A stretch of 63,783 nucleotides of DNA from Alphaproteobacteria bacterium (GTDB lineage Bacteria > Pseudomonadota > Alphaproteobacteria > CAAHEQ01 > UBA3637). A program made the translations under genes and the position numbers. Under the pieces are notes generated by a model that had not been told where the DNA came from, made no database searches, and saw only the letters and a program-made list of their open reading frames with translations. Within the stretch, counting starts at the first letter, position 1. The number at the start of each line of letters is the position of its first letter. Of this stretch, positions 9,101-18,800 are shown in pieces. The stretch covers positions 1 through 63,783 of the forward strand of contig SUUT01000003.1 of NCBI GenBank assembly GCA_015062385.1, read 5' to 3'.

Positions 9101-9926
9101 AATGCCCCGTTTGTTAAGAAAAAAATCTAAAAAAAATACATCTGAAACGGTTATTTCATATCATTATAGGCGAGCATATTTGTGTTGGGGTTTGTGTGTC
9201 AGTACGTTTATTTGTATTGCATTTTTATCTTTGTTGAGTTTTGTTTTGTCTGCTCAAGCAGCTTGTCCCGCAGGGGAAATGGCTTTGAAGCAACAGAATG
9301 AAAAACGGGCTGTTTCTTATTTTACTAGATGTGCGTTGGATCGGAATGAGGAAGATGCTCAATTATGGTTGGCTCAATATTATCAAAAACAATCACAGGA
9401 TGATATCGGGAATGTGATGAAAAAGCTATTATTTTATCATCTTGCAGCTGAAAATGGAAATGCACATGCTCAGGTTGCATTGGCTAAAGTGTTGTTAAAA
9501 ATGGATGAAGCAGATTCTTCCAGAGCTGTTTTGTCGTCCTATTTAAATCAAATGGCTTATGCAATGGAGTCTCAAAATATGTTGTTTAAAGGCGAGATTT
9601 TGCATCCGTATGTTTTATTGGTATTAGCTGCAGAAAATGCCAATCAAAAATGGTATTATCCGACAACGAACAAGACAGACGGAGAGGCTCAGGTTTTATT
9701 GCAAAATTATGAAATGGATGATGAAAAGAAACAAGAACTTTTAAAACAAGGCAGTCAATGGAAGCAACGCAAAATGAAAGAGAGTGCTCAAGAAGTTTTA
9801 TCGTTTGCAGAATATACTGATTTTATTCAAACGGTTTATCCGGAACAAGGACGAGCAGATGCTTTTGCCCGTCAACAAGCCGTTGCGAATTTAAAAGAAA
9901 AGATTGATAATTATTTGAAACAGTAA
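9093..9926 (+). CDS. Sel1/TPR-like membrane-anchored protein
   Basis: A 277-residue protein with a basic N terminus and one hydrophobic segment (about 33-55) ending in AQAA, either an anchor or a late signal peptide. The rest is helical with Sel1-like repeats, for example AQLWLAQYYQKQ and KLLFYHLAAENGNAHAQVALAKVLL. Such repeats usually scaffold protein-protein contacts in the envelope. A TTG codon sits directly before the ATG; the ATG is chosen because its distance from GGAGG (nine bases) is better. The overlap with the zinc-ribbon gene suggests coupling. No specific function is recognised. Confidence 0.75.
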   Translation: MSKMPRLLRKKSKKNTSETVISYHYRRAYLCWGLCVSTFICIAFLSLLSFVLSAQAACPAGEMALKQQNEKRAVSYFTRCALDRNEEDAQLWLAQYYQKQSQDDIGNVMKKLLFYHLAAENGNAHAQVALAKVLLKMDEADSSRAVLSSYLNQMAYAMESQNMLFKGEILHPYVLLVLAAENANQKWYYPTTNKTDGEAQVLLQNYEMDDEKKQELLKQGSQWKQRKMKESAQEVLSFAEYTDFIQTVYPEQGRADAFARQQAVANLKEKIDNYLKQ

Positions 9927-9937
9927 GGAGAGTTTTT

Positions 9938-11269
9938 TTGAGTAAAATTTATATTAAAACGTTTGGTTGTCAAATGAATATGTATGATTCTGCCCGTATG
10001 CGGGATGCATTGGGGACGTTAGGATATGAAACAACGGATAATCCGGCAGAAGCAGATATTTTATTGTTAAATACATGTCATATTCGGGAAAAAGCATCTG
10101 AAAAGTTATTTTCTGAAATCGGACGGCTCAATGAATTCAAGTCAATTCGTGCGAAGGAAAAAAAGAACACGTTAATTATTGTTTGTGGTTGTGTTGTGCA
10201 GGCCGAAGGTGCAGAAATTTTGCAACGGGCACATGCCGTTGATATTGCGGTCGGTCCGCAAAACTATCATCGTTTGCCGGAATTGGTTGCCCGATATAAC
10301 CGAAAAAAAGGTCGTGTGTTAGAGGCAGATTTTCCGGCTGATTCAAAGTTTGATTATTTGCCAAAGACAAAAGCAACATCAGCTTCTTGTTTTTTAGCCG
10401 TTCAGGAAGGATGTGATAATTTTTGCACTTATTGTGTCGTTCCTTATACACGAGGGTGTGAGTATTCCCGTTCGGCAGATGAAATTATTCAAGAAGCAAA
10501 AGATTTGGTTTCTACCGGAGCTAAAGAAATTATGTTGTTGGGGCAAAATGTGAATTGTTGGCATGGAGATGGTGCATCTGATTTGGGGGAGCTGATATAT
10601 CGAATTGCGGAAATTGACGGTTTGGAACGGATTAGATATACAACTTCCTATCCTTCAAAAATTACGGAAAACTTGGTTCGAGCACATGCAGAAGTGGAAA
10701 AATTAATGCCATATATTCATTTGCCGATACAATCGGGAAGTGATTCTGTTTTAAAAGCAATGAACAGATTATATACGGCATCGGAGTATATTGATATTAT
10801 CGGACGATTTAGGGAGGCTCGACCTGACATAGCCATTTCATCGGATTTTATTGTGGGGTTCCCCGGTGAAACGGATAAAGATTTTGAACAAACGTTAGAA
10901 GTGGTAAAAAAAGTTAAATATACTTCATCTTTTTCTTTTAAGTACAGTCCAAGACCCGGAACACCGGCCAGCTTGATGAAAAATCAAATTCCGGAGGATG
11001 TAAAAACCGAACGATTAATGCGTTTACAGGCGTTATTATTAGAGCAACAAAAAGAAGCATATGAGGCTGTTGTTGGAAAAGTGTTGCCTGTTTTGTTAAC
11101 GGAAAAAGGAAAGAAAGACGGACAGTTAATCGGTTATACACCGTATTTGCAGTCAACACATGTTTCATTGGATGACAGCTATTTAAATAAAATTGTTTCA
11201 TTAAAGATTACAAAAGCCAGTGCAACATCCTTGTCAAGCGAATTAAGTTGTGATATAAAAAAGCAATAG
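9938..11269 (+). CDS. miaB: tRNA-2-methylthio-N6-dimethylallyladenosine synthase MiaB
   Basis: MiaB is a radical-SAM methylthiotransferase that converts i6A37 to ms2i6A37 in tRNAs. Its 443 residues carry the N-terminal auxiliary-cluster cysteines Cys11, Cys47 and Cys85, the radical-SAM motif CDNFCTYC (Cys159, 163, 166) and a C-terminal TRAM region (about 375-440). The start is TTG behind AAGGAG at a good distance, and no in-frame ATG lies upstream. It heads the miaB-phoH-ybeY-corC run, an order conserved widely in proteobacteria. Confidence 0.95.
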   Translation: MSKIYIKTFGCQMNMYDSARMRDALGTLGYETTDNPAEADILLLNTCHIREKASEKLFSEIGRLNEFKSIRAKEKKNTLIIVCGCVVQAEGAEILQRAHAVDIAVGPQNYHRLPELVARYNRKKGRVLEADFPADSKFDYLPKTKATSASCFLAVQEGCDNFCTYCVVPYTRGCEYSRSADEIIQEAKDLVSTGAKEIMLLGQNVNCWHGDGASDLGELIYRIAEIDGLERIRYTTSYPSKITENLVRAHAEVEKLMPYIHLPIQSGSDSVLKAMNRLYTASEYIDIIGRFREARPDIAISSDFIVGFPGETDKDFEQTLEVVKKVKYTSSFSFKYSPRPGTPASLMKNQIPEDVKTERLMRLQALLLEQQKEAYEAVVGKVLPVLLTEKGKKDGQLIGYTPYLQSTHVSLDDSYLNKIVSLKITKASATSLSSELSCDIKKQ

Positions 11270-11291
11270 GATTAGAAGGAAAGGGAATATT

Positions 11292-11996
11292 ATGAAAGTA
11301 GAAGAACAAAAAGAAGTTTATGCCGCATCGGAATTAACACTTAAAACAAAAAAACGCCATATTAATCCACGTACGGAAACACAAGGTGTTTTTATTGATG
11401 CAATGAATAAGCATGAAATGGTCTTTGGATTGGGTCCTGCCGGTACCGGTAAAACATTTTTGGCCGTAGCAAAAGCGGTTGCCGCAATGTTGGAAGGAAA
11501 AGTCGATCGGATTATTTTGACCCGTCCGGCAGTTGAAGCCGGTGAAAATTTAGGTTTTCTCCCTGGTAATTTAAAAGATAAAATCGATCCGTATTTGCGT
11601 CCGTTATATGATGCTTTATACGAAATGTTGCCGGCAGATATGGTGGATAAAAAATTGGAAAGCGGGGAAATTGAAATCGCTCCGTTGGCCTATATGCGTG
11701 GACGGACTTTAAGCCATTCAGTTGTTATTTTGGATGAAGCACAAAATACAACGGCAATGCAAATGAAAATGTTTTTAACTCGATTGGGGGAAGGGTCAAG
11801 GATGATTATTAATGGTGACTTGACACAAACCGATTTGCCCAGAGGTGTTAAATCCGGTTTGTTGGATGCCATTCAAGTGTTGAAAAATGTTAAAGATATT
11901 GCTTTTGTGACATTTAGTGAAAAAGATGTTGTTCGACACGGGTTGGTTTCTAAAATCGTCAAAGCATATGAACAATCAAAAAAGGCAGAAGAATAA
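11292..11996 (+). CDS. phoH: PhoH-family ATPase (YbeZ type), short form
   Basis: PhoH/YbeZ is a P-loop ATPase linked to YbeY and RNA metabolism. The 234-residue protein has Walker A GPAGTGKT (48-55), LTRPAVEAGENLGFLPG, and Walker B with VVILDEAQNTT. Typical YbeZ proteins are some 320-350 residues with an N-terminal extension of about 100 residues before the ATPase core; that part is missing here. The upstream sequence codes for the end of miaB, so this is not an annotation error. The ATPase core is complete. The next gene starts directly after the stop codon. Confidence 0.92.
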   Translation: MKVEEQKEVYAASELTLKTKKRHINPRTETQGVFIDAMNKHEMVFGLGPAGTGKTFLAVAKAVAAMLEGKVDRIILTRPAVEAGENLGFLPGNLKDKIDPYLRPLYDALYEMLPADMVDKKLESGEIEIAPLAYMRGRTLSHSVVILDEAQNTTAMQMKMFLTRLGEGSRMIINGDLTQTDLPRGVKSGLLDAIQVLKNVKDIAFVTFSEKDVVRHGLVSKIVKAYEQSKKAEE

Positions 11997-12464
11997 ATGG
12001 TTGCTGTTTATGTTCGGCAAACGGATTTGCGATATTATCGAAAAATTAAAAAGATTCGTAAATTTTGTCATAAGGTTGTTCGAAAGGCATGGCACGATCA
12101 TGAACCGGTGGAAATTTCTTTGTTGTTGACAAATGATGAAACGATACAGGCATTGAATAAGCAATATCGAAATAAAGATTGTCCGACAAATGTTTTATCG
12201 TTTGAGGCGGGAAATCGTCCTCCTTTAAAAAAAATGTTATGGGTAGCCGGCGATATTGTTATGGCGTATGATACAATTTTACGGGAAGCAAAGGCTCAAA
12301 AAAAGAAATTTGAGGCACATTTTGCACATTTATTGGTTCATGGAACACTGCATCTACAAGGATATGATCATCTAAATCCGCAAGATGCCGAAGAAATGGA
12401 AGCGTTAGAAACTCAAATAATGTTAAAATTGGGATATGAAGACCCGTATGAAGGGGTTATTTAA
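11997..12464 (+). CDS. ybeY: Endoribonuclease YbeY
   Basis: YbeY is a zinc-dependent single-strand RNase for 16S rRNA 3'-end maturation and ribosome quality control. The 155 residues include the zinc motif HGTLHLQGYDH with ligands His115, His119 and His125, and the conserved NVLSFE segment. The ATG follows the phoH stop with no gap and corC starts directly after its own stop, so the three genes are translationally coupled. Confidence 0.95.
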   Translation: MVAVYVRQTDLRYYRKIKKIRKFCHKVVRKAWHDHEPVEISLLLTNDETIQALNKQYRNKDCPTNVLSFEAGNRPPLKKMLWVAGDIVMAYDTILREAKAQKKKFEAHFAHLLVHGTLHLQGYDHLNPQDAEEMEALETQIMLKLGYEDPYEGVI

Positions 12465-13397
12465 ATGGGTATGTTATATAAATTTAAATCGTTTTTTGTT
12501 AAACATCCGGAAGAAGAACAGGTTATTGAAACCATTGAAGAAATTATGGATGAGCGGGAAGAGCGGGGAGATAAGGTTCTTATTGATCCCGATGAATTAA
12601 ATTTGTTGAAAAATTTGTTTAAGTTGAAAGATATTCGTGCCGGTCAACTTTGTATTCCCAGTATTGATATTGTCGGAATATCCATTACGGCCACACTAAA
12701 AGAATTAACAAAGATTGTCATTGAAGATAAATTTACACGATTGCCGGTTTATGATAAGACTTTGGATGATATTATAGGTGTTGTCCATGTGAAAGATTTA
12801 TTGTGTGCTGTATTGGAGCGAACAGATGTGACGATTAAAGATGTGATGACAAATAATGTTTTATTTGTGCCGTCCTCAATGCGCGCATTGGATTTGTTGC
12901 GTGAAATGCAAGCGAAAAAAACTCAGATGGCTGTTGTGGTGGATGAGTATGGCGGAACGGATGGATTAATTACATTGGAAGATTTGTTAGAGGAAATTGT
13001 CGGGGAAATTGAAGATGAACATGATGCATTGGATACCCCTCCCGTTTTACACAAAATCGGAAATAGTGTTATTCAGGCGGATGCACGTATTCGATTGCTT
13101 GATTTAGAAGAAAGAATTGGTAAATTTTTAACAAAGGTTGAACGGGAAGAGGAGTTGGAAACAATCGGCGGATTGGTTTTCCATTTGTCTGGAAAATTAC
13201 CAAAAATCGGTGATGTCATTACGCATTCATCCGGATTGGTTTTTCAGGTTTTAGATGCTGATTCCAGACATATTAAGCAAATTAAAATAACACAATTTAA
13301 AAAGTTAAAGGAAAAAAAACCGGCACCGGTTAAAAAGAAAAGATTTTGTTTAAAATCTAAAATCAAACTCAACTCCGGAAAAAAGAAAAAAGCATGA
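12465..13397 (+). CDS. corC: CorC/YbeX-type CBS-domain protein
   Basis: The 310-residue protein has two CBS domains (about 65-185) followed by a CorC_HlyC domain (about 205-290) and a Lys-rich tail. It lacks the membrane DUF21 domain of the larger HlyC/CorC transporters, as expected for YbeX. The family has been linked to Mg/Co efflux and, through its neighbours, to ribosome metabolism. Its stop overlaps the mtaB start in an ATGA junction. Confidence 0.92.
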   Translation: MGMLYKFKSFFVKHPEEEQVIETIEEIMDEREERGDKVLIDPDELNLLKNLFKLKDIRAGQLCIPSIDIVGISITATLKELTKIVIEDKFTRLPVYDKTLDDIIGVVHVKDLLCAVLERTDVTIKDVMTNNVLFVPSSMRALDLLREMQAKKTQMAVVVDEYGGTDGLITLEDLLEEIVGEIEDEHDALDTPPVLHKIGNSVIQADARIRLLDLEERIGKFLTKVEREEELETIGGLVFHLSGKLPKIGDVITHSSGLVFQVLDADSRHIKQIKITQFKKLKEKKPAPVKKKRFCLKSKIKLNSGKKKKA

Positions 13398-14590
13398 AGA
13401 TAGTAACGTTTGGATGTCGATTAAATACGTTTGAATCAAAACTGATAGAAAAAATCGGTAGTGATTTACAGGACATTGTTGTTGTAAATACTTGTGCTGT
13501 GACGGCTGAGGCCGAACGTCAATGCCGGCAAGCCATTCGTAAGGTTTTTCGTGAATATCCGCATATGAAAATTATTGTGACCGGCTGTGCTGCTCAGCTT
13601 CATCCTGAGAAATATGCACAAATGCCGGAAGTGTTTCGTGTGTTGGGAAATCGGGAGAAATTAACAAGAGAGATGCTGTTTTCAGATGAGCGGGTTTGTG
13701 TCGGAGATATAAATCAACCGATTGAAAATATTCCTCTTGTGACAGATTTTGAGGGGCGTTCTCGGGCTTTTTTACAAATTCAACAAGGATGCAACCATAC
13801 CTGTACGTTTTGTATTGTTCGTTCAGCAAGAGGAAAAAATATTGGTCTTCCGCCTGAGCGGGTGTTGGAACAGGCACGTGTTTTTGTTAAACAAGGGTTT
13901 TCCGAAATTGTTTTGACAGGAGTGGATATAACGTCATACCCGTATGGTTTTAATTCTTTAATCAGACGTTTGGTAACAGAAGTGGAGGGTTTAAAACGAT
14001 TGCGTTTGGGGTCGTTAGATCCGGCTTGTGTGGATGATGAATTGATGGAATTATTGCTTTCTTCTCCGATATTAATGCCACATTTGCATTTGTCTGTTCA
14101 GGCAGGGGATAATTTAGTTTTGAAGCGAATGGGACGGCGACATACGGCTGAACAGATTATTCAATTTTGTACGCATTTAAAAAAAATGTGTCCGGATTTT
14201 GTTTTGGGTGGAGATTTTATTACAGGTTTTCCAACAGAAACAGAAGAACAATTTTTAAATACCTGTCAGTTGGTTCAAGAAGCACAAATAACGCAGTTAC
14301 ATGTTTTTCCGTATTCCGTTCGATTGGGTACACCGGCAGCTAAAATGCCAATGGTTGATATGGGTATCAGAAAAGAACGGGCGACACGATTACGGCAATT
14401 AGGTTTGACATTAGAACATCAGTTGTTAGATAAAATGATTGGGACAATTCGTCCCGTATTAATTGAACGGGAAGGACACGGATATACGGACAATTATCTT
14501 AAAGTACAGGTTTCATCCGGTCAAATCGGAAGCATTATTCCTGTAAAAATAACTAAAAGGAGCAAAAATGAGTTGGTTGGAGAAGCTTAA
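13394..14590 (+). CDS. mtaB: tRNA t6A37 methylthiotransferase MtaB
   Basis: MtaB adds the methylthio group to t6A37 of tRNA, giving ms2t6A. The 398 residues contain N-terminal Cys8 (TFGCRLNTFES), Cys34 and Cys65, and radical-SAM CNHTCTFC (Cys133, 137, 140). The opening TFGCRLNTxES is typical of MtaB, whereas MiaB has TFGCQMN. It overlaps corC by four bases and ftsY by 23. The mtaB-ftsY pair is common in alphaproteobacteria. The window therefore holds both A37 methylthiolases within 5 kb. Confidence 0.94.
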   Translation: MKIVTFGCRLNTFESKLIEKIGSDLQDIVVVNTCAVTAEAERQCRQAIRKVFREYPHMKIIVTGCAAQLHPEKYAQMPEVFRVLGNREKLTREMLFSDERVCVGDINQPIENIPLVTDFEGRSRAFLQIQQGCNHTCTFCIVRSARGKNIGLPPERVLEQARVFVKQGFSEIVLTGVDITSYPYGFNSLIRRLVTEVEGLKRLRLGSLDPACVDDELMELLLSSPILMPHLHLSVQAGDNLVLKRMGRRHTAEQIIQFCTHLKKMCPDFVLGGDFITGFPTETEEQFLNTCQLVQEAQITQLHVFPYSVRLGTPAAKMPMVDMGIRKERATRLRQLGLTLEHQLLDKMIGTIRPVLIEREGHGYTDNYLKVQVSSGQIGSIIPVKITKRSKNELVGEA

Positions 14591-15449
14591 ATTCGGGTTG
14601 AAAAAAACAGCTCGGATATTAAGCGGGATAAAAATGGATTTATCTTCATTGGAAGCTATTGAAGAAGCCTTAATTCAAGCAGATGTTGGTGTTGCAACAA
14701 CCGAAAAGTTAATTGCGGTATTGAAAGAACGACATCCGAAAGATGAACAAGAAACCCGACAAATTATTCAAACATATTTAACGGATGTTTTAATGCCGGT
14801 TGCTGTTCCGTTGCCTGTTAATACGGATAAAAAACCTTTTATTGTTTTGATGATTGGTGTTAATGGGGCCGGTAAAACAACAACAATCGGTAAATTGGGA
14901 CAGCAATATAAAGAGAAAGGATACAAGATAGCTTTTGTTGCCGGAGATACTTTTCGAGCAGGGGCAACAGAACAATTGCAAAAATGGGGTGAAAAAATCG
15001 GTTGTCCGGTTTATACGAAACCAAATGGTGATGCTGCCGGATTAATTTTTGATGCCATTACCGAATCTCAAAAAAATGGTGATGATATTTTATTTGTTGA
15101 TACGGCAGGTCGTTTACAAAATCGATCGGATTTAATGGCGGAACTTAATAAAATTGTTCGGGTTATTCAAAAGAAAGATGAAACGGCTCCACATGCTTCG
15201 TTATTGGTGTTAGATGCAACGGTTGGTCAAAATGCGTTGTCACAAGTTCAAACATTTTCGGAAATGACAAAAGTGACAGGTTTGGTCATGACTAAATTGG
15301 ACGGAACGGCAAAAGGTGGTGTTTTAATTGCACTTACCGAGCGTTTCGGATTGCCGATACATGCTATTGGTGTGGGAGAACAAGCATCTGATTTAAATGT
15401 ATTTACAGCACAAGAATATGTGGATGCTTTATTGGGTGAAACAGTATAA
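14568..15449 (+). CDS. ftsY: Signal recognition particle receptor FtsY
   Basis: FtsY is the SRP receptor GTPase that docks ribosome-SRP complexes at the inner membrane. The 293 residues comprise the N domain (about 1-85) and the G domain, with G1 GVNGAGKT (97-104), DTAGR and TKLDG. The long acidic A domain of E. coli FtsY is absent; a short basic N terminus (SWLEKLKFGLKKT) probably serves as the membrane-binding helix. The ATG has a clear AAAGGAG site inside the end of mtaB. Confidence 0.96.
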   Translation: MSWLEKLKFGLKKTARILSGIKMDLSSLEAIEEALIQADVGVATTEKLIAVLKERHPKDEQETRQIIQTYLTDVLMPVAVPLPVNTDKKPFIVLMIGVNGAGKTTTIGKLGQQYKEKGYKIAFVAGDTFRAGATEQLQKWGEKIGCPVYTKPNGDAAGLIFDAITESQKNGDDILFVDTAGRLQNRSDLMAELNKIVRVIQKKDETAPHASLLVLDATVGQNALSQVQTFSEMTKVTGLVMTKLDGTAKGGVLIALTERFGLPIHAIGVGEQASDLNVFTAQEYVDALLGETV

Positions 15450-15463
15450 AAACGGATAATTTG

Positions 15464-18250
15464 ATGGGATTTTTAAAGAAAACATTTATAACTGCTTCGC
15501 ACATTCCGGCGTTTAATATCGGTTTACTTTTTGCGTTGATGTGTTTGGCTTGTATTAAGTCTGTTGGATTGGCTTTTATGGATATGGGAGCCGTTCAATT
15601 ATATTTAACACAAACAAACGGTTTAAGTATTGGTATTGATTTTATTTTAGTTTCTATTTTGATGGGATATGTTGGATATAAAACACGGTTTTTGTATCGG
15701 CATCAAGGATATGGCGGTTTTTTTGTTGCAACGCTTTTAATTATTGGTATGACGATTTTAATCGGGTTGATAGAATATCAAGTTCCGGCGGCATATGATT
15801 TGTTATTTGTGTCCAAATATGTTTATTTTGCACTGATAAATGCGATTTTTTGGACGATTGTTAGTCGGTTTATTCCCTTAAAAACAGCTTCGTTGAAGTA
15901 TATTTTCGTGTTAGCAGCTGAGGCTGTCGGATATGCAATCGGCGGTTTGGGTGTATATTTTGTTTCCGTGGGAGCTTATGGGTTGTTGTACTATGCAATG
16001 GCACTGTTTATGGTCGTTTATACAGGAATTTATTTGTTAACACAGATGGTGCCTATTTTAAAAGAGAAATTTTTAATGCCCTCGGGAGAAGCTCAAGATT
16101 TCACAGAGCAAAAACTGGTTCGTACATTACTATTGTTTAGTTTTTTTGTAATGACGGCTTTTTGTTTAATGAATTACATTTTTTATGTTTCGATAAAAGA
16201 TGCTTTTAGTGGAACAGGAATGTTAAAACAAATTGCATTGTTTTGGGGATTATTTGGAAGCGTTGAGCTTGTTTTGGTAATTTGTTTTATACGAACACGT
16301 TATTTTTATTTATTATCAGCCACAATGGTTATCTTGTCTGCTGCATTGATTTTAACAGCTGTCGGATTAACGCAAAATAATCCGTATCATTTCGTATTTT
16401 ATGGTTTTTTATGTTTTTCTTTGACTTTTTATATGTATTTTAACGGATATGTATCAACATTATTAAAAACGTTGGCGAATAGATATGGAAATAAAAGTAT
16501 TAATCAAAAACGAATGATGTTGATTGAGCCAGTCGGTTTTATGCTAGGCGGTGTTTTGGTTGCACATACGCCACAACCAATATATCAATTTTACTATTTG
16601 TTGGTTTTGGGGTGTGTATTGTTGGGCCTTTTGTTGTTGGCAACCCGTTTTTATGGAAATGTTATTTTAAAATCTTTGCAATTGAGGGAGTGGCCCGGAA
16701 CGGAATTGATGTTGCCATCTTCTAAAATTTTAAATTATATTAAAGAAAGTATGCAAAACGCTTCTACGGATGAATTTATTTATTTTTTAAGAATTTTAGA
16801 AACTGCCCGTCATCCGTTTTATTATAAAAGTGTATTGAAATCTTTAAAACATGGGGCAGAAGCGGTTCGGTTGTATGCATTGAAGTGTATTTTGCGTATG
16901 CGAGATTTGGAACGTTATCAATCAACTGTTTTGTTTGTTTTTAAGACGGATGAATCGGCATCTGTACGGGCAATGGCCTTATCTATACTCATACAGATTG
17001 CTCATTTGAAAGAAGATATTTTATTGCTGGAAGAATATAGTTTTTACTTGGACGATCGATTGCTAAAAACAGGGGCAATGAGTGGTTTTTTAAATATTGG
17101 TAATAATTATGCTCTTTTGGCAATGGATGGATTGCAAAGTTTAGGGAAAAGTCATCGTAAAAGCGATCAATTAGCAGCTTTACAAGTAATGGAACAAGCC
17201 CCCAGTATCGGATTGATACGATTACTAATGCCATTGTTAAAAAGTCCGGATATGATGATTGTACGCAAAGCAATACATGTCGCAGGATTAATGAAACATC
17301 CGGAATCATTACCGATTATTTTAAACAGTTTGGATGATGTGGATTTACAAGAAGATGCGTTGTCGGCATTAAAGCAGTTTGGTGTAAAAGCATATCCGGC
17401 AATTGAACGAAATATTCATAATTCCGATGTATCTGAGTTTAGAAAAAAAATACTGGTTTTGTTTTTAATTACACAAACGGACAATGAGAGTCGTCAAATT
17501 TTATTGAGAGCTTTAAAAATCGGAAATCAAAAATTATGTAAAACAATTATTCGGGGAATGTACGATTCTCATATTTTTTGGATTCATAGAGGAAAATATA
17601 AGCAACTGAAAGCAAGCATTCGGCAAGATGCTTTTAAGATTGTTTGGTTAAATGCTTTCATAGATAAATATAAACAACCACCGGTTCCGGAAGTGCAGGA
17701 TGCTTTCGCATTTTTAACACGTGCAATGGGAGAAGAAGCAGCCCGTACCAGAGAATCTATTTTTTATCAATTGTTATTGCTGAAAAATATGCCGATATTT
17801 CAAAAGTCCATCCATGTTTTATTGGATGAGGATTATGAAAAATATCCGGTAGCACTGGCTGTTTTACAAGATATTTTATCAAAAGATTTGTTTGAAACCA
17901 TTGACATGGTTGCCCGTTTGCCATTTGTTCGTAAAAAGGAAGTTGTTGTGCCGGCTGTTTTAGAGAAAGAAGCCGTGAAAGATGTTTCTGAGCTTATTTT
18001 AAATCCTCCTTTTTTTGTGTCATCATGGATTGTTGCAAGTGCTTTATATTGCCTGAGAAAATTAAATGATAAAAATGGGTTGCCGGCTGTGTGCAAGTGT
18101 TTAAAAAGTACAGATGCATTAATTTTGGAAACAGCTATTAAAACATTAGCCAGATTGGAAAGTAATACGCAAGAAGCACATCGGATATTGTTGTCTGTTC
18201 CGACAAGCCGTTTAGTTAATTTGCCACTGGAATCTTTGTTAAAAAATTAG
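15464..18250 (+). CDS. NTT/MFS-like membrane protein with C-terminal HEAT repeats
   Basis: A 928-residue protein in two parts. Residues 15 to 410 hold about 11-12 hydrophobic helices in a transporter-like layout. The rest is soluble and alpha-helical, with HEAT-like pairs such as LLMPLLKSPDMMIVRKAIHVAGLM and LPIILNSLDDVDLQEDALSALKQFG. This resembles ATP/ADP-translocase-like (NTT) proteins of free-living bacteria that carry HEAT repeats and often a cyclic-nucleotide-binding domain. I see no diagnostic nucleotide-transport residues, so energy parasitism must not be assumed. A TTG precedes the ATG; the ATG is chosen. The next gene encodes the missing cNMP-type domain. Confidence 0.75.
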   Translation: MGFLKKTFITASHIPAFNIGLLFALMCLACIKSVGLAFMDMGAVQLYLTQTNGLSIGIDFILVSILMGYVGYKTRFLYRHQGYGGFFVATLLIIGMTILIGLIEYQVPAAYDLLFVSKYVYFALINAIFWTIVSRFIPLKTASLKYIFVLAAEAVGYAIGGLGVYFVSVGAYGLLYYAMALFMVVYTGIYLLTQMVPILKEKFLMPSGEAQDFTEQKLVRTLLLFSFFVMTAFCLMNYIFYVSIKDAFSGTGMLKQIALFWGLFGSVELVLVICFIRTRYFYLLSATMVILSAALILTAVGLTQNNPYHFVFYGFLCFSLTFYMYFNGYVSTLLKTLANRYGNKSINQKRMMLIEPVGFMLGGVLVAHTPQPIYQFYYLLVLGCVLLGLLLLATRFYGNVILKSLQLREWPGTELMLPSSKILNYIKESMQNASTDEFIYFLRILETARHPFYYKSVLKSLKHGAEAVRLYALKCILRMRDLERYQSTVLFVFKTDESASVRAMALSILIQIAHLKEDILLLEEYSFYLDDRLLKTGAMSGFLNIGNNYALLAMDGLQSLGKSHRKSDQLAALQVMEQAPSIGLIRLLMPLLKSPDMMIVRKAIHVAGLMKHPESLPIILNSLDDVDLQEDALSALKQFGVKAYPAIERNIHNSDVSEFRKKILVLFLITQTDNESRQILLRALKIGNQKLCKTIIRGMYDSHIFWIHRGKYKQLKASIRQDAFKIVWLNAFIDKYKQPPVPEVQDAFAFLTRAMGEEAARTRESIFYQLLLLKNMPIFQKSIHVLLDEDYEKYPVALAVLQDILSKDLFETIDMVARLPFVRKKEVVVPAVLEKEAVKDVSELILNPPFFVSSWIVASALYCLRKLNDKNGLPAVCKCLKSTDALILETAIKTLARLESNTQEAHRILLSVPTSRLVNLPLESLLKN

Positions 18251-18263
18251 GAGAAAATAAATA

Positions 18264-18686
18264 ATGGTGGGTACATTTGAAAAAGTTTTGATTTTAAAAA
18301 ATATCAGTATGTTTGAAAATGCTTCCGAAACGGCATTATCTGATTTTATTATGGCGGCAGAGGAAAAAATCTACAAATCCGGTGACGAGATTATTAATAA
18401 TGCGACAGAGAATCATTATTTGTTTATTATTTTATCCGGCAGTATTCAACGGATTGATTCCGATAATGAAATTGCGGAATTAGGACCTCGTCAGTTTTTT
18501 GGTGAAACAACAGTTCTGTGTCCTGCGGTTATTCCTTATCAGATTACTGCAAATGAACAAACAACGATACTTCGTATTAGCGGTAATAAGTTATATCAGG
18601 TTATGGCACTTCATCCGTCTATTGCAAAAGGTTTTATCGGTGAATTATCTAAGCGGCTAAGACAGCGTAGTGGAAAAAATATATAA
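18264..18686 (+). CDS. Stand-alone cyclic-nucleotide-binding-fold protein
   Basis: The 140 residues form one cNMP-binding (Crp-type) beta-roll, with HYLFIILSGSIQRI early and FFGETTVL as the phosphate-binding cassette. The arginine that normally follows the cassette and holds the cyclic phosphate is not present (IPYQITA instead of a PRTA-like motif), so canonical cAMP/cGMP binding is doubtful. There is no DNA-binding domain. It lies 13 bases after the HEAT-repeat membrane protein with a good AGGAG site, and is best read as its detached C-terminal domain. Confidence 0.85.
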   Translation: MVGTFEKVLILKNISMFENASETALSDFIMAAEEKIYKSGDEIINNATENHYLFIILSGSIQRIDSDNEIAELGPRQFFGETTVLCPAVIPYQITANEQTTILRISGNKLYQVMALHPSIAKGFIGELSKRLRQRSGKNI

Positions 18687-18723
18687 AAAACACATAATAA
18701 TAAAGTATATTTAAAAATAGTGA

Positions 18724-18752
18724 TTGCTTTTTAAAATAAAAAAAACTATTAT
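18724..18752 (+). promoter_or_regulatory. Sigma70-type promoter for the PpiC gene
   Basis: TTGCTT (18724-18729) and TATTAT (18747-18752) are 17 bases apart, in the 114-base gap upstream of the foldase gene. The 5' untranslated region would be about 40 bases. Confidence 0.5.
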
Positions 18753-18800
18753 ACAAAGTAGCCAACTTAAATAAAAAAGGGAAAATAAAGGAGAATACAG

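Noticed and set aside
15464-18250. Rickettsia-type ATP/ADP translocase as evidence of energy parasitism
   Set aside because: The protein is NTT-like at most and carries a long HEAT region, an architecture also found in free-living bacteria; no transport-specific residues could be checked.
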